6,447 bases of DNA, taken from assembly GCA_003217835.1 (NCBI GenBank), contig QHMQ01000212.1:1-6447 (forward strand), read 5' to 3'. The number at the start of each line of letters is the position of its first letter. The first letter of the stretch is position 1. The translations under genes were made by a program, and so were the position numbers. This DNA is from Verrucomicrobiota bacterium (lineage in GTDB: Bacteria > Verrucomicrobiota > Verrucomicrobiia > Chthoniobacterales > UBA10450). Positions 5,724-6,447 of this stretch are shown piece by piece. Below the pieces are notes generated by a model. The model was given only the letters and a program-made list of their open reading frames with translations. It had not been told where the DNA came from and did no database searches.

Positions 5724-6447
5724 TTAGATCACCCCAGATGTCGTGCGGAATCGGGCATCGGAGATCGGCCTCACGGGCGCAATCTTGACTACATTTTCCG
5801 GATCGTAATCAATGAGCTTAAGCCAGTCCTCCGTGATGTCGGTCGTTGGGAAGATGTCGTTCTCGACGTACTCGGCATTGAACGCGAGCTGTAAATCCGC
5901 TTCCCGAATCCCTTCCTCCTGTTGGGTGGCGATCGCCCGTTTAATCGCCATTGCCTTCGCGCGCTCAACGATCGACGCAATTATTGCGCCGCTGATGAGA
6001 TCGCTCCGGTAAAGCGTCTCTTTGCGTCCACTGCGCAGGGTTACTTCAAGAAACTTGTTTTCATCACGGCGTGTAAATTGCCAGTCGACAAATCGCTCGA
6101 TCAAGCGCTCGACCGAGGCACCGATTCCATCAGTTTCTTTCGCGAGCACACCATCGTAAGGCAAATTTCTCGCGCGCCCCGCTTGTCCGGACGATTGACT
6201 TTAATTTTCCGATCGATCCGGCCAGGACGCAGAATGGCAGGGTCAATCAGGTCGGCGCGATTCGAAGCGAGAATAATCACAACGTCGTTGAGCGAATCGA
6301 TCCCATCCATTTCCGAGCAAAACATCGGGACCAACGTGGAAAGGATGTTCGAGTAACGCGAGGCGCGGCGGGTGCCGAGAATCGACTCGGCCTCGTCGAT
6401 AAAAAGGAACGGCATGAAACCTTCGCCGCGTTTTTCGCGAGCGGTGG
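5724..6447 (-). pseudogene. Proteasomal AAA+ ATPase (Mpa/ARC-like), 3' half, frame broken near 6164
   Basis: Mpa/ARC forms a hexamer that unfolds tagged proteins into the 20S proteasome. The frame from the right edge to about 6164 shows Walker B F-L-F-I-D-E-A-E-S-I (DE catalytic), S-E-M-D-G-I, sensor 1 I-L-A-S-N-R, and D-P-A-I-L-R-P-G-R-I-D with the arginine fingers, then R-P-D-K-R-G-A-R-E-I. At that point homology jumps to another frame starting L-P-Y-D (6164 downward) and continues V-D-W-Q-F, N-K-F-L-E-V-T, S-G-A-I-I, V-E-R-A-K-A-M-A-I-K and E-D-W to a TAA at 5724-5726. Against mycobacterial Mpa (remembered), about 8 residues between E-I and L-P are absent and the frame is off by one, which fits loss of about 25 nt. 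Taken literally, the first frame ends at a stop at 6101-6103. The C terminus (T-T-S-G-V-I) lacks the Q-Y-L gate-opening end of actinobacterial Mpa. It is either a decaying gene or an assembly error. Walker A and the N-terminal region lie outside the window. Confidence 0.85.

Noticed and set aside
5922..6356. Plus-strand open frame of 144 codons
   Set aside because: It is antisense to the ATPase, whose AAA+ motifs are clear on the minus strand.
1..6447. CRISPR array
   Set aside because: No regularly spaced repeats with unique spacers occur; repeats are limited to REP hairpins and short duplications.

Overview
The window looks like a chromosomal segment from a Gram-negative bacterium that carries Pup/UBact-proteasome genes. 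The most likely source is a soil Verrucomicrobiota lineage (Chthoniobacterales or Udaeobacter-like). This placement is inference: it rests on a Dop-type depupylase and a Mpa/ARC-type proteasomal ATPase occurring with aat (absent from most Actinobacteria), on an insertion in guaA, and on moderately high GC content. No rRNA or other decisive marker is present.

Layout, left to right. Positions 1-462 (minus) hold the N-terminal part of a gene that runs off the left edge; it reads like a HUH rolling-circle replication initiator and contains a GC-rich perfect hairpin. Next come a complete tRNA-Phe(GAA) on the minus strand (527-599) with a small hairpin after its 3' end, and a phage-type DUF1353 protein on the plus strand (742-1164). 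Rep-like and phage-type genes on either side of a tRNA suggest remains of an integrated element. Then aat (minus, leucyl/phenylalanyl-tRNA-protein transferase) and guaA (plus, GMP synthase) diverge from a structured intergenic stretch of about 220 bp.

The right half is a minus-strand proteolysis cluster, read from the right edge leftward: the C-terminal half of a Mpa/ARC-like AAA+ ATPase, a REP-associated tyrosine transposase bracketed by two inverted REP hairpins, then dop, which runs into the 3' end of guaA. Removing the REP-bounded element leaves only about 32 bp between the ATPase stop and the dop start, so the two were almost certainly adjacent operon partners before the insertion.

The most notable point is signs of erosion or remodelling in this cluster. 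The ATPase frame is broken near 6164, in a way that looks like a missing stretch of about 25 nt. The transposase stop codon overlaps the dop start codon (ATGA). dop ends in an atypical tail that overlaps guaA by 36 bp next to a 10-bp tandem duplication. The genes usually expected after dop (pup/UBact, prcB, prcA, pafA) are not in the window. An assembly error at the frameshift cannot be excluded from sequence alone.
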